Assembly (NCBI GenBank): GCA_965223355.1
Contig: CBDCWE010000003.1
Location: 2,108,001 to 2,172,000 of the forward strand
From: Tectiglobus sp965223355
GTDB lineage: Bacteria; Pseudomonadota; Alphaproteobacteria; Rhizobiales; Hyphomicrobiaceae
Length of the DNA: 64,000 bases
Reading direction: 5' to 3'
The notes beneath the pieces were generated by a model. That model saw nothing but the letters and a program-made list of their open reading frames with translations, was not told where the DNA came from and ran no database searches. Position 1 is the stretch's first letter. The number at the start of each line of letters is the position of its first letter. A program made the translations under genes and the position numbers. Positions 44,226 through 54,043 of the stretch are shown here, piece after piece.

Positions 44226-45595
44226 GGCTCTCCATCAGATAAGGGGGCACCCTCGAATCGCAGTCTATGATTTGCAGTCTTGCCGGACTGATAGATCAAG
44301 GACACACCGAGGATGCCCGACTTTGATGTTACGCTGAACCTGCCTGGTTTCACAATTGCCAGGACGAGCGGTTTCAACCCAATCGTGCATGACCTCGACG
44401 GCCATCACGAACCTCATTGCCCGCATTGCGGCGGCTCAGACCTGCGCAAGAAGGACAAGGTGCAGCGCAGTGTCTGGCACGAAAGCGTCGGCCTGCGCCG
44501 TGTGCTGCTGAGGTTTTCGGTTTGCAAGTATCACTGCCGCGGTTGCGGCCGTTATTTCCGCCAGCGTCTGGATGGCATCCAGCCCTGGCAGCGCTCAACC
44601 GAGGCATTGAAAAAGCAGGTCTATCGCCAGCACAGCCATGGTATCTCACGCAAAGGCCTGGCACAGAACTTTGACAAGTCAGACAGCACGATCGCGCGCT
44701 ATTATGATCACATGTACGAGCTGGAGAACCGCAAGCTCATGACGCTGCAGATCCCACGCGTGCTTGGTATCGATGAGCACTTCTTCTCTCGTCGCATGCG
44801 GTTTGCAACGACGTTTTGCGATCTCAAGAAGCGCCGCGTGTTTGATGTCACGCCAGGCCGGTCAGCTTCGTCTCTTGGCCCGTATCTATCAGACTTAAAA
44901 GATAAAAGCCGGGTTCGCATCATTTGTATGGATCTCTCCGAGAGCTATCGCTCGATTGCGCGCAGCTACTTTCCGGGAGCCCTCGTGGTTGCCGATCGCT
45001 TCCATGTGGTGCGCCTCGCGCTCTATCATCTCTTGAAAACCTGCCGCCAGATCGATCCGGAACTGAGCACACGCCGTGGCACGGCGAAGCTGCTGCAAAG
45101 GCATGGCCACAACCTGAAAGACGATCAAGCAGAACGCCTGTCGGCCTACCTTGCAAACCAATCAGCCATTGCCAGCATTTACGACTTCAAGGACGATCTG
45201 ATGACGGTGCTAACGGCCAGGAACCAGACCAAGGATCAGTGCCGCATTCTGGCCCACCGGCTCCTTGATGCGATCGCCGAACTCAAACAAAGCGGCTTTG
45301 AGAACTGCCAAAAACTCGGTCGCACGCTTGAAACCTGGCAGGAGGAGATCGGCCGCATGTGGCGTTTCTCACGCTCAAACGGCATCACCGAGGGCTTTCA
45401 CCGACAGATGAAACTGATCCAGCGCCGCGCCTTCGGCTTTCGCAACTTTGACAACTATCGTCGACGTGTTCGCGCACTCTGCGCATGAGCTGTGACGAGA
45501 TAGAAGGAAAACTGATAGAACGCTAAGATAAGCCGCAGATCATAGACCTGCCCCCGTTTTCGACGAAGAGCCCCCCCGTTTTCGACGAAGAGCCC
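44226..45595 (+). mobile_element. ISL3-family insertion sequence
   Basis: About 1.37 kb containing one transposase gene. The left end GGCTCTCCATCAGATAAGGG matches the complement of the right end GGCTCTTCGTCGAAAACGGG imperfectly (about 18 of 24), and inner sequence (TCTATGATTTGCAG / TCTATGATCTGCGG) also agrees. GGCTCTTCGTCGAAAA-type ends fit ISL3. The right end is present twice in tandem (22-bp period, 45551-45595). No target duplication was found. It lies 39 bases before the tRNA gene. Confidence 0.85.
44313..45488 (+). CDS. ISL3-family transposase
   Basis: 391 residues, near full length. The N-terminal zinc finger has CPHCGG and CRGCGRYF (about 36-39 and 72-80). A DDE-type catalytic core has Asp in VLGIDEHFFSRRM, Asp in VVADRFHVVRL and Glu in NGITEGFHRQMK. 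The C-terminal motif RRAFGFRNFDNYRRRVRAL is characteristic. It looks intact and possibly active. Confidence 0.95.
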   Translation: MPDFDVTLNLPGFTIARTSGFNPIVHDLDGHHEPHCPHCGGSDLRKKDKVQRSVWHESVGLRRVLLRFSVCKYHCRGCGRYFRQRLDGIQPWQRSTEALKKQVYRQHSHGISRKGLAQNFDKSDSTIARYYDHMYELENRKLMTLQIPRVLGIDEHFFSRRMRFATTFCDLKKRRVFDVTPGRSASSLGPYLSDLKDKSRVRIICMDLSESYRSIARSYFPGALVVADRFHVVRLALYHLLKTCRQIDPELSTRRGTAKLLQRHGHNLKDDQAERLSAYLANQSAIASIYDFKDDLMTVLTARNQTKDQCRILAHRLLDAIAELKQSGFENCQKLGRTLETWQEEIGRMWRFSRSNGITEGFHRQMKLIQRRAFGFRNFDNYRRRVRALCA

Positions 45596-45634
45596 GATCT
45601 GTTACCTATGTCTCCGGGTCGGACATTGATTTCA

Positions 45635-45710
<76 letters not shown>

Positions 45711-45819
45711 AATAGAGCGGGAGCCGGTTCGTTACCTCTAATCGTGCGCTTTGACAAGCCGGAACATCGCGTTCGCAACTCCGCCGACGCTGACGCCGAC
45801 ACGTCCGCCGCATCATCCT

Positions 45820-47784
45820 TTATCCCTTGGCCGGTTGAAACGGCAGCACCGGCCTGCGCGGCTTGGCATCGCCGGCCTCCGGTCCCGGATCGTCAGGCGC
45901 GCGCGGCGATACGAAAATCTGAGGCTCGGCGGCGCCAGACGGCTTGGCGCCCGGGCCTCGGCTGCGCGCCGCAGCCCTATCTGCCGCGGCCGCCGCCTGC
46001 TCGCCGCTCTGCTTTGGCTGATCCGGCCGCCGCGCCGGGTGACCGTCCGGCGTCGATCGGTCCGGCTGGGGATCGCTGCTGTCGCCACTCGCCTCTGGCT
46101 CTGGCTCTGGTTCCTGCTCCCGTTCTGGTCCCGGCCGGTCCGCCGCTCGAACATCAGCCGTGGACGCGACGACCGGCGGGGATGAAGCCGGCTTCGCCGC
46201 GGCCGGTTCCTCGGCCGTGACCTCGATCACGGTCGGCGACTGATCGCCGGCGGATGCGGCGCGGTCGGCCGGCGACGTCGTGGTCGCGGTTGCGGTTGCG
46301 AGCCCGACGGCTCCTACCTCAACCGCCGCCGTCCCGCGCTTGGGACCACCGGACGTGGCCGTTTCATCCGGCCCCTTGAGTTCGAGGGCTTGCCGGTCGT
46401 CGTCGACGCCGCCCGCGCCGCCGATCATCGCGTCCGAACCGACCCCCAGTTGCACGAGTTCCTCGATCTTTTGCGCCAAGATCTCCTTGCTGTGGGGTTG
46501 GGCGGTTTCCACAGGCACGCGCCACCGGAAGGCGTCGAGCGCGCCGGTCACGGGTGAAACAGGCTGCCAGGTTTCCGAGACCACGCCGTCGGCAGTCCAG
46601 GCCGGATCGCGCGGCGCATTGACGGCGCGGGCCAGCCACTCGCGCACGCCGCCGGCGTTGCTGGACTGTTCATGCTCGATCCGCGCCATCAGCGTGCACA
46701 CGCGTTGCGTCAGGCGACCCTCCGACAACGGTGCCAATGCCGCCCGGGCAGCATCGAATTCACGAGCCTCGATAGCCGCATTGGCAACCGCGATCGGGCT
46801 TTCGATGATGTTCGGGGTCAGAGCGGCCAAATCCTGAACGCGCTTCAAGCGATCGCGCGGGCTGTCGCCCAGGCGCGCATGCGCGTAGGCAACGGCCAAA
46901 TCCGGATGCGGAGACTTGCGCCAGGTCTTCTGCAGCACCTTGGTCGCGCGCGGCGTGTTCCCGCGGGCCGCAAGGAGACGCCCTGCGACAGCGGCGGCCG
47001 GAACCAGGTCAACCGCCAGACCGTGCGCCTCCAAGGCCAAGTTCATCGCCCGTTCGGGATCGTTATCCTCGGCCTCCTGGGCCTGGCCAGCAAGCAGCAC
47101 GGCGCGCCGGCGATCGGCGACAGGGCGCTCGACATGCCCGTGCTTTTTGGCAATTGCCAGCGTGTTCAGGGCACCATTCCAGTCGCTTGCGCGGCACTGG
47201 ATGTCGAACAGGGCGGTCACCGGCCATGACAGCTTCGGGTTGAGCTTGACCGCTCGCTCGGCGAACTGTTTGGCTGCCTCCTGCTCGCCTTCGCGCTCGG
47301 CTTCCAGAAACAAACCGCGCAAGCCCAGCGCCTCGGTATCGGGCGCAGCCAGCATCGCTTCGAAAATCCGGCGTGAGGTTGTGCGATCGCCGGCCAACTG
47401 CGCCGCTTGGGCGCGCAACAGATGCGTCATGGGTTCGTTGGGAAGCGACTTGCGCGCCTGAATTGCATACCGTGTTGCCAGCAAGCGGTCACCCGCGCCA
47501 ATTGCAATCATGCCGCTTGATAGCGCTTCAAGGCCGCGCTTTTCGCGTCGACGGTTGAAGAAATTGCCGATGGCGGCGGGGCTGTGCCAGATTCCGCGCA
47601 ACGCGGTCCACAATAGAATGACGGTTGCAGCCAGGATCGAGAGCAGAATTGTGACCTGGAAGACGTCCGTGTCCCAGATATAGCCCTGCCAATTGACAAC
47701 AACGCTGCCGCGGTTGTCCGATAGCCACGACAAAACGCCGGCGAGGCCTGCTACGACAAGAAAATAAACGACCAAACGCAACAT
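45820..47784 (-). CDS. hemY: HemY-like membrane TPR protein
   Basis: 654 residues. Two helices (about 2-20 and 43-62) and the HemY N-terminal region (to about 110: YLVVAG, RRREKRGLEALSSGMIAIGAGD) precede TPR-like repeats (about 115-390). A C-terminal tail (about 450-654) is rich in Ala, Pro, Asp and Glu and of low complexity. It is an inner-membrane protein of the haem operon; not the protoporphyrinogen oxidase of the same name. It begins three bases after the Mic60 gene. Confidence 0.9.
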   Translation of the reverse strand: MLRLVVYFLVVAGLAGVLSWLSDNRGSVVVNWQGYIWDTDVFQVTILLSILAATVILLWTALRGIWHSPAAIGNFFNRRREKRGLEALSSGMIAIGAGDRLLATRYAIQARKSLPNEPMTHLLRAQAAQLAGDRTTSRRIFEAMLAAPDTEALGLRGLFLEAEREGEQEAAKQFAERAVKLNPKLSWPVTALFDIQCRASDWNGALNTLAIAKKHGHVERPVADRRRAVLLAGQAQEAEDNDPERAMNLALEAHGLAVDLVPAAAVAGRLLAARGNTPRATKVLQKTWRKSPHPDLAVAYAHARLGDSPRDRLKRVQDLAALTPNIIESPIAVANAAIEAREFDAARAALAPLSEGRLTQRVCTLMARIEHEQSSNAGGVREWLARAVNAPRDPAWTADGVVSETWQPVSPVTGALDAFRWRVPVETAQPHSKEILAQKIEELVQLGVGSDAMIGGAGGVDDDRQALELKGPDETATSGGPKRGTAAVEVGAVGLATATATTTSPADRAASAGDQSPTVIEVTAEEPAAAKPASSPPVVASTADVRAADRPGPEREQEPEPEPEASGDSSDPQPDRSTPDGHPARRPDQPKQSGEQAAAAADRAAARSRGPGAKPSGAAEPQIFVSPRAPDDPGPEAGDAKPRRPVLPFQPAKG

Positions 47785-47787
47785 GTT

Positions 47788-49725
47788 CTAGCCCTTCGTG
47801 CCGGCAACCGAACCAATTGATGATTTGAGCTGGTTTTCGATATCGGCGATGGCGCGGTCAACTTCCGCGCGGGCCGCCACGCGCTCCAGCCAGCCTGCTG
47901 CCGGCTTGACCGAGGCTTGCGGCAGGCCTTTCGCCTCGTCGACGACGGCGGTGAGATTTCCAGCCTTCAGGCGCTGCTCGATGCGCGCAACGACCGCCTC
48001 CACCGACTTGTCATCGGTTGGTAAGTCGGCGCGGCGTACCCGTACCAGCGACTTCGCACCACCGAGCAGTTGCTCCATGATCGAGTCGCCCTTTGGCTGG
48101 TCGGCGGCGGCGATGATCTTATAGGCAAGGCGTGAGAACTGCTGCTCAAGTTCGCTGCCGGTCGGCACGCCTTGGCTCTGGAACTTCTCAAGCACCGACA
48201 GATCGACGGCACCGCCGGTCATGCGTCTGACCTCGCCAAGTTCTGCCGCATAAGCACCGCCGCGGTTCAGAACGCGCTTCAGATTGCTGAGCTCGAGCGC
48301 CAAAACAATCCGTTGTGCGTTGGTCTTCCGTGCTGTTTCGCTTTCTACGATTCCGGTCATCTGCTGCTCGATGCCGGCCAGCTTCTCGGCAATCGGTGCC
48401 ACCGCGGTTGCAACGTCGGACGGCTTGGCGACCGATTTGAACTGCTGCGACACATCACCTTTGAGGCCGTCGAGATCGGCCCGCAGTTTGGCGGCTTCCT
48501 CGCGCGCGACGCGAACGGCTTGGCTCAACTTGTCCTGCGCCGCCTGCAACGTTTCAGCCCGCTGTTCCAGCCGGACGGTATCGGTCTTGACGAGCGCAAG
48601 GTCCCTGTCGATGCGCTTGGTGCCGGCCGCAGCGGCGGCGGACGCCTGTGCAGTTTGGGTAACGCGGGTTTCGAGTTCCTTGGTCACGCTTTCGCGCAGG
48701 GCCGTGATCTGATTGTTGAGCGTCAGCTCGATGTCGCTGATCTTGCCGCTGACCGCCGCCAATCTGGCGCCATCGGTCGGATCGCCGTTGCCGCTCGTTG
48801 CCGACGACAACGTTTCCAGCGTTTGCTCGAGCTTGGCAACCCGGCCCGCGAGTTGTTCCGTCGCGGCGGCCACCGCCGGGCCCGTCGCAGATTGGCCGCC
48901 GCCATCGGTTGTGGGCGACGACGCGGCGGCGCGCGACAGCTGGGCAACCTCGGTGCGAAGGCTGTCCAGTCCCGCGATCTTTGTGCGCAGGCGAGCCAGA
49001 TCACTGGTCAGTTCGCCAATCGCATCCTCGGATGAGGGCGTCGGTCGCTGTTCGAGGGCGGCAAGACGGGTGCCGAACTCCGCCGGCAGCTTGGCACGCG
49101 GCAGGAATTCGGCTCCTAACTGCTTTTCAATCGGCTGTGCGCCAAACAGAACCAGTGCGCCGCCGGCGATGCCGGCTGCCACGTGGGTCAAGAACCCGAA
49201 CATGCCGCGGCCGGATCGGGCCGGCGGCGGGGATGGAGGTTGCTGTGCCGATTTTTTGTCGCTGTCTTCAGAACCGTGACCAGCGCTCGGCGTTGCCCGC
49301 TTGGCCCGATCCGGCTCTGTTGGTCCGGGTTTTTGGCTCGCCGTGGTTCGGCTGGCGGCGGAGGCCGACGCAGCGGCCTTCGACTTGTCGTCGGGCCGCG
49401 AACCGGTGGCGGAGGCGGTCGTCGTCGCCGTCTTGGTCGCCGATGGCGGGTTGGTCGGATCGGCCTTCACATCGCTGCCACCGGCGCTGCCACTGCCGCT
49501 AGAAGTTGCTTCGCGGACCGGCTTCGTATCCGGTTTCGTGTTCGGCTTGGTCGCACCGGAACCCGACTTGCCGTCATCCGAGTCCGTGGTCACTTTGAAT
49601 TCGGACTTCTTCAAATCAATGATCGGAGTTGGCTTTTTGGGGTCCACATTTGCGGCGCCCGGCTTGGCCTCGGGCTTGTTGTTCTTGTTGTTCTTGTTGT
49701 CGGATCCGTCGTTTTGATTTGCCAT
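47788..49725 (-). CDS. Mic60/mitofilin-like inner membrane protein
   Basis: 645 residues. A disordered, charged and Pro/Ser/Thr-rich N-terminal part (to about 170), one transmembrane helix (about 177-197, FLTHVAAGIAGGALVLFG), a long coiled-coil region (about 210-490; LAALEQRP, LRTEVAQLSRA, KLEQTLETL) and a C-terminal mitofilin domain (about 500-640; NLKRVLNRGGAYAAEL). In mitochondria Mic60 shapes crista junctions; alphaproteobacteria keep a homologue between hemD and hemY, as here. It probably shapes or tethers inner membranes. Confidence 0.88.
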   Translation of the reverse strand: MANQNDGSDNKNNKNNKPEAKPGAANVDPKKPTPIIDLKKSEFKVTTDSDDGKSGSGATKPNTKPDTKPVREATSSGSGSAGGSDVKADPTNPPSATKTATTTASATGSRPDDKSKAAASASAASRTTASQKPGPTEPDRAKRATPSAGHGSEDSDKKSAQQPPSPPPARSGRGMFGFLTHVAAGIAGGALVLFGAQPIEKQLGAEFLPRAKLPAEFGTRLAALEQRPTPSSEDAIGELTSDLARLRTKIAGLDSLRTEVAQLSRAAASSPTTDGGGQSATGPAVAAATEQLAGRVAKLEQTLETLSSATSGNGDPTDGARLAAVSGKISDIELTLNNQITALRESVTKELETRVTQTAQASAAAAAGTKRIDRDLALVKTDTVRLEQRAETLQAAQDKLSQAVRVAREEAAKLRADLDGLKGDVSQQFKSVAKPSDVATAVAPIAEKLAGIEQQMTGIVESETARKTNAQRIVLALELSNLKRVLNRGGAYAAELGEVRRMTGGAVDLSVLEKFQSQGVPTGSELEQQFSRLAYKIIAAADQPKGDSIMEQLLGGAKSLVRVRRADLPTDDKSVEAVVARIEQRLKAGNLTAVVDEAKGLPQASVKPAAGWLERVAARAEVDRAIADIENQLKSSIGSVAGTKG

Positions 49726-49840
49726 GGGAGCCTGAACCTCCAGTCCTCACGCTAACGCTCACCGCCGCCATTGCCGGCGCCCGGGCGCCGGCACAATCGC
49801 CCACTGTCGTCTGGTTTGCGGCTATGTTGGACGTCATCCC

Positions 49841-50569
49841 TTAAGATTGTGCCGTTGATTGGTGCGTCAACTCTAGCATATCGCCAATATTGGGTCGCTT
49901 TGAAACCCTTATGTCTTCCGGTTGCAGTTGCGACAATTGCCCGGCCACAGCGGCGGACAAGCAGAAATGAATCAATCGTCTGGCCGCGGGTTCGACCTGA
50001 TGGGCCAATATCAGGTCTTCATACGTTTGGGCCGTGCGTGGTGACAAGAGAATAACACCATCAAGGTTGCCATGGCTAATTCTTGACAGCAGGCCCGGCG
50101 ATAATCCGGTTGCGCGCCGTGCAACGTAGAGCGTCGGCTGCAGAACGTGATAGCCGATCCGTCGCAGCTCGCCGGCGAGATCGAACGCCAGACTGCCGCC
50201 GGCCAAATGCAGTAACGCACCGCCGTTGACGTCGCTACGACGAACAATGGTTGCCAGCAGCATTTCGGCTGTGGCGGTGCCGGCTGCGACATTTTCGAAG
50301 CCGAGCGCCTGCGCCGTCGAAGCCGTGCCCGGACCAACCGCAAACAGGGGCAACTGCCGCGCGATGTCAGCATCCGGTGCCCGGGCAGCGGCGCGCACCC
50401 CATTGCGGCTGGTGGCGATCAGTGCCTGGACACCCGCCAGTTCGAGCGGGTCGGCGTCATCGAAGTCAATCAGGAGCAGTGGTTCGATGACAACCTCGTG
50501 GCCCTGGGCGACAAGTTTGGCGCGCAGCACGGCGGCGTCTTGCTCGGGACGTGTCACCCACAGTTTCAT
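49841..50569 (-). CDS. hemD: Uroporphyrinogen-III synthase
   Basis: 242 residues. It cyclises hydroxymethylbilane to uroporphyrinogen III. The two-lobe HemD fold has weak conserved motifs; seen here are MKLWVTRPEQDA at the start, ATSRNGVRAAA near residue 53 and FAVGPGTASTAQALGF near 75. It overlaps hemC by four bases (ATGA). Confidence 0.9.
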   Translation of the reverse strand: MKLWVTRPEQDAAVLRAKLVAQGHEVVIEPLLLIDFDDADPLELAGVQALIATSRNGVRAAARAPDADIARQLPLFAVGPGTASTAQALGFENVAAGTATAEMLLATIVRRSDVNGGALLHLAGGSLAFDLAGELRRIGYHVLQPTLYVARRATGLSPGLLSRISHGNLDGVILLSPRTAQTYEDLILAHQVEPAARRLIHFCLSAAVAGQLSQLQPEDIRVSKRPNIGDMLELTHQSTAQS

Positions 50570-51489
50570 GTTCGAGAACCGACGATGAAATCCGAGCTTG
50601 CGCGAGAGAGCAGCTCTTCCGCCGCCTCAACTCCGAGCCTTTCGGCGGCATCTAGCGGGCCCCGGCGGCACACCTCTAGACTTTCGCTGCCATCGCACCG
50701 CAGGATTTGTCCGCGCAAGCACAATTGTTCTCGGTCAAAGGTTGCCAGACCCGCAATCGGCGTGCGGCAGGAACCATCGAGCCTGGCAAGGAAAGCGCGC
50801 TCGGCAGCCGTTTGTATGGCTGTTTCGTGATCGCCGATCGGCTCGAGCAGCCGCGACAGCCGTTGATCGTCCTGCCGCTGCTGAACAGCAATGGCGCCCT
50901 GTGCGACCGCCGGCAACATGACGGTCGGATCAATCGGTGATCGTAAAAGTTCGTCGCGGCCCAATCGGCGCAGACCGGCACACGCGAGGAACGTTGCATC
51001 CGCTACACCGTCGTCCAACTTCTGAAGCCTGGTCTCGACGTTGCCGCGGAACTCAACAACAACGAGATCCGGTCGCCGGTGCAGTAGCTGGGCGCGGCGG
51101 CGCACAGACGATGTGCCAACGACTGCGCCGGCCGGCATAGCGTCCAGGTTTGCGAACCTGTGGCTGACGAAGGCGTCGCGGACGTCCTCGCGCTTGAGCA
51201 CCGCCGAGATCACCAATCCGGCCGGCATCACCGTCTCGAGATCCTTCATCGAATGGACCGCGATATCAATGCGCCTATCGCCGAGCGCGTCTTCGATCTC
51301 CTTGGCAAACAGTCCCTTGCCGCCAACTTCGGACAGCGGACGGTGCTGAATGCGGTCGCCGGAAGTCGTGATCTCGACAATCGGCAAAGCGTCGTCCGTC
51401 AGGCTGTGCGCCGCCATCAGCCTTGACTGCACTTCGCGGGCCTGGGCTACGGCGAGTGGAGACCCGCGCGTCCCAATCTTGACTTGCAT
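50566..51489 (-). CDS. hemC: Porphobilinogen deaminase (hydroxymethylbilane synthase)
   Basis: 307 residues, full length. It joins four porphobilinogens using a dipyrromethane cofactor on the Cys of GSCRTPIAGLA. MQVKIGTRGSPLAVAQAREV starts the protein; HSMKDLETVMPAGLVI and GTSSVRRRAQL are family motifs. It is first of the haem genes on the minus strand; dtd lies 65 bases upstream. Confidence 0.96.
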   Translation of the reverse strand: MQVKIGTRGSPLAVAQAREVQSRLMAAHSLTDDALPIVEITTSGDRIQHRPLSEVGGKGLFAKEIEDALGDRRIDIAVHSMKDLETVMPAGLVISAVLKREDVRDAFVSHRFANLDAMPAGAVVGTSSVRRRAQLLHRRPDLVVVEFRGNVETRLQKLDDGVADATFLACAGLRRLGRDELLRSPIDPTVMLPAVAQGAIAVQQRQDDQRLSRLLEPIGDHETAIQTAAERAFLARLDGSCRTPIAGLATFDREQLCLRGQILRCDGSESLEVCRRGPLDAAERLGVEAAEELLSRASSDFIVGSRT

Positions 51490-51554
51490 CGCTCAAATAC
51501 GTCCTTCCCGACGTCCGGGGATATTGTGATCGACGGTTGACCAATCCGCCCGCG

Positions 51555-51992
51555 CTACATGTCGAGCCAGATCGTGACCGGGCCGTCGTTGGTCAAAGAT
51601 ACCTTCATGTCCGCGCCAAACTCTCCGGTGGCAACGCTCACGCCCAATTCGCTGACGAAGCCGCAGAACGCCCGATAGAGAGCTTGACCGGTTTCCGCCG
51701 GCGCGGCACGTGAAAACCCGGGGCGATTGCCACGCGAGGTATCGGCTGCGAGCGTGAACTGGCTGACGATAAGCGCACTGCCGCCGACATCGCGCAGCGA
51801 CTTGTTGATCTTGCCGGCATCGTCCGAGAAGATGCGCAGGTTCACGACCTTGTTGGCAAGCTGGCGAGCGTTGTCTTCACCGTCGGCTTGCATGGCACAG
51901 ACCAAGATCATCAGGCCGCAACCGATTTCGCCGACAATGCGGCCGTTGATTTCAACATTGGCTTGCGAAACTCTTTGAACCAGGCATCGCAT
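51555..51992 (-). CDS. dtd: D-aminoacyl-tRNA deacylase
   Basis: 145 residues from ATG 51992 (MRCLVQRVSQANVEI); the upstream frame is not supported. Removes D-amino acids from mischarged tRNAs. Active-site motif SQFTLAAD and the C-terminal cross-subunit motif NDGPVTIWLDM are both present. Same strand as hemC and as the TauD-like gene 61 bases upstream. Confidence 0.96.
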   Translation of the reverse strand: MRCLVQRVSQANVEINGRIVGEIGCGLMILVCAMQADGEDNARQLANKVVNLRIFSDDAGKINKSLRDVGGSALIVSQFTLAADTSRGNRPGFSRAAPAETGQALYRAFCGFVSELGVSVATGEFGADMKVSLTNDGPVTIWLDM

Positions 51993-52053
51993 TGCAAACT
52001 CCCGCCCGCGCGCATTGCGAATGTTGCACACATCATCCGAATTGTGGCCGCCG

Positions 52054-53085
52054 TCACGCTGCAGGTGCCCGGTAATAAGTGCCCTTTCCTTGCTGCACGA
52101 CAATGCCGGCGGCGCCTTTGTGCAACGCGGCACCGGCTGAAATCGGTCGCGTATCATCGCGCAGCCACAGCCGCAGCAAGTGTCGCTTGCGGGCCGGATC
52201 TTCGGCATCTTCGAATTCTGTACGCGCGTGCAGCAGATGGCAGTTGTTCATGATGCTCAGGTCGCCGGATTGCATCATATAGTCGAGGCGGATCTCCGGC
52301 CGGTTCGCGACGTCCTCGAAATAGTCGAGAGCCGCCAGTTGATCTTCGCTCAGCCGCACGTGGCCCTCTTTGACGGCCAGATCGATATAGCCGCGAATGA
52401 AAATCACCGTCGCGATCCCGTTGGCGAACGAGAAGATCGGGATGCGTTCCGGCGTTACCGGCGGCTCGCCCGGCGCCTGCTCGCCAAACCGATGATGGAA
52501 ATAGCCCTCATAGAGACAGGCGAGGAGTTCGGGCCGTTCCTTCGCCATGACGTTGTGAATAGCGAGCGCGCTTGCGCAACTGCTTGCGCCGCCGCGTCGC
52601 GCGGGACGAATGCAGAGCATGGCGATGTGATCGCAGCGATCGGTGTGCAGCTGCAGCTTTCGGCGGCTACGATAGGCGCGTTCATTGCGGTCCTTGTCAC
52701 CGACGTTGATGACGTCGCCGACGAGATCTCCCATGGCGCTCTGCGAAACCGGCCGGCCCAAATGGCAACCGAGTGCCAGATAAATCAGGCGCAGCTCCGG
52801 CAGCTCGAAGTCATCGACCGGAAACCCTTTGAGCATGACAAAGCCGCGGCCGTGATCCAGCTGATGCTTCCAATTGGCGAGTGCGGCGGTCATGGCCGGC
52901 AACGGAAAGGTCTCCTTCGACACTTTCTCGTGGCAGTCGATGGCGTGCGGCCAACGCCGCAATCCGTCTTTCAACGCCTCGACATGCCGGCGCTCAACGT
53001 CAATGGAAAATGCCTCGAGCGATCCAATGGCAGAGGCGCTCCAGGCGGCCGGGTGGTCGATGGCTTGAATGGCGGCGTGGTTCAT
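52054..53085 (-). CDS. TauD/TfdA-family 2-oxoglutarate dioxygenase
   Basis: 343 residues from ATG 53085 (MNHAAIQAIDHP); the frame extends back to 53367 in low-quality sequence. Fe(II) ligand motif HTDRCD (His-x-Asp, LQLHTDRCDHIAM) and the distal His in NNCHLLHAR, with the 2-oxoglutarate Arg region RHLLRLWLRD. It hydroxylates an unknown substrate; taurine is not implied. Confidence 0.87.
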   Translation of the reverse strand: MNHAAIQAIDHPAAWSASAIGSLEAFSIDVERRHVEALKDGLRRWPHAIDCHEKVSKETFPLPAMTAALANWKHQLDHGRGFVMLKGFPVDDFELPELRLIYLALGCHLGRPVSQSAMGDLVGDVINVGDKDRNERAYRSRRKLQLHTDRCDHIAMLCIRPARRGGASSCASALAIHNVMAKERPELLACLYEGYFHHRFGEQAPGEPPVTPERIPIFSFANGIATVIFIRGYIDLAVKEGHVRLSEDQLAALDYFEDVANRPEIRLDYMMQSGDLSIMNNCHLLHARTEFEDAEDPARKRHLLRLWLRDDTRPISAGAALHKGAAGIVVQQGKGTYYRAPAA

Positions 53086-53606
53086 GGCGGAACCTGTCAA
53101 ATAGGGATCGTTCGTCGGTGCGGCAAGCGTTCGGCACAGGATATGCCCGATCCACCCGATCCGCAAACCGCGACCATAACGAGCCGGAACGAGCCGGGTT
53201 CGCGGACGCCGGGCAGCTGCGGTCCGGCATCCCTTAACATCGCCGCTGCCGCCGCCGCCGCCGCTGACGCTGATAGGCGTGCTTGAAGCCAGCGGACCAA
53301 TACTGACGCATTTTCCGGGACGCGTGTTGGGAGATGTGCGATAGAGCTGTAACGTGTTCAGCAGCAAATCAGGAAACCTGCGAACAAGCCCCGGGCCGGA
53401 GGATGATCCGCCGGTCGGGAAGTTTGCGGGGTTGAAAGCCCCTCACGGATCGCCGTCAAACGGCGATTAAGTCAGGCAAGTCAGGGGCTTCGCCGCTCAC
53501 GACCCGACCAAAGGACATTGCCCTTTGGAAACCGGTGCTAGATTTGAGGTTTCTTGAAGTGCCTAAGCGGCCGCCATGCAACGCAGGCAGAGCAGGGACA
53601 AGGACA
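53086..53606. other. Intergenic region with one family B copy
   Basis: About 520 bases; holds the family B element at 53376-53540 and a short GCC/GCT trinucleotide run at about 53240-53265. No gene seen. Confidence 0.5.
53376..53540. repeat. Family B multi-hairpin element, copy 8 (worn)
   Basis: Worn first module (CCGGAGGATGATCCGCCGG), TGCGGGGTTGAAAGCCCCTCA, ATCGCCGTC/AACGGCGAT, a weakened TCAGGGGCTTCGCCGCTCA and CCAAAGGACATTGCCCTTTGG. The left terminus keeps only GCGAACAAGCCC. Confidence 0.75.
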
Positions 53607-53900
53607 ATGGCAAAGGGATACTTCGTGGCGCATTTGGACGTGCATGATCCGGATGGATTTGCCAAGTATAGGGAGAAAGTGGCGCCAACGGTCAAACAGT
53701 TCGGCGGCACTTATGTCGTCAGAGGCGGCACGATGGAGACGGCCGAGGGCGCCGCGCTCGCGCCGCGCACGGTGGTGCTTGAATTCGCCAGTCTGTCTCA
53801 GGTCAAGGCCTGGTACAACTCGCCGGAATACCAGGAGATCATTGGCTTGCGGCTGGCGAGTGCGTCGGGCTCGGCGCAGTTTGTGGAAGGCGTCGATTGA
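53607..53900 (+). CDS. DUF1330 protein
   Basis: 97 residues from ATG 53607, preceded by AAGGAC. A dimeric alpha-beta barrel of the DUF1330 type: KGYFVAHLDVHDPDGFAKYRE in part, VRGGTME, VLEFASLSQVKAWYNSPEYQ. Biochemical role unknown; often found singly. It lies about 140 bases before the SDR gene and may share a promoter. Confidence 0.9.
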   Translation: MAKGYFVAHLDVHDPDGFAKYREKVAPTVKQFGGTYVVRGGTMETAEGAALAPRTVVLEFASLSQVKAWYNSPEYQEIIGLRLASASGSAQFVEGVD

Positions 53901-54043
53901 GTAACTATTACCGTGTCGGCTTGCCGTATCAGCGGCGGCTTCGCTATCGGCACCGGCGCGCCCTGGTGGGGGCGGGTCGATGGGATGAACTTCCAAGAAC
54001 TTGCCGCTAACCGTCAACTTGAACAAACTGGAGAAACTATCCA

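Noticed and set aside
44218..45603. 8-bp target duplication of the ISL3 element
   Set aside because: The flanks (CGCGCCCT and GATCTGTT) do not match, so none is claimed.
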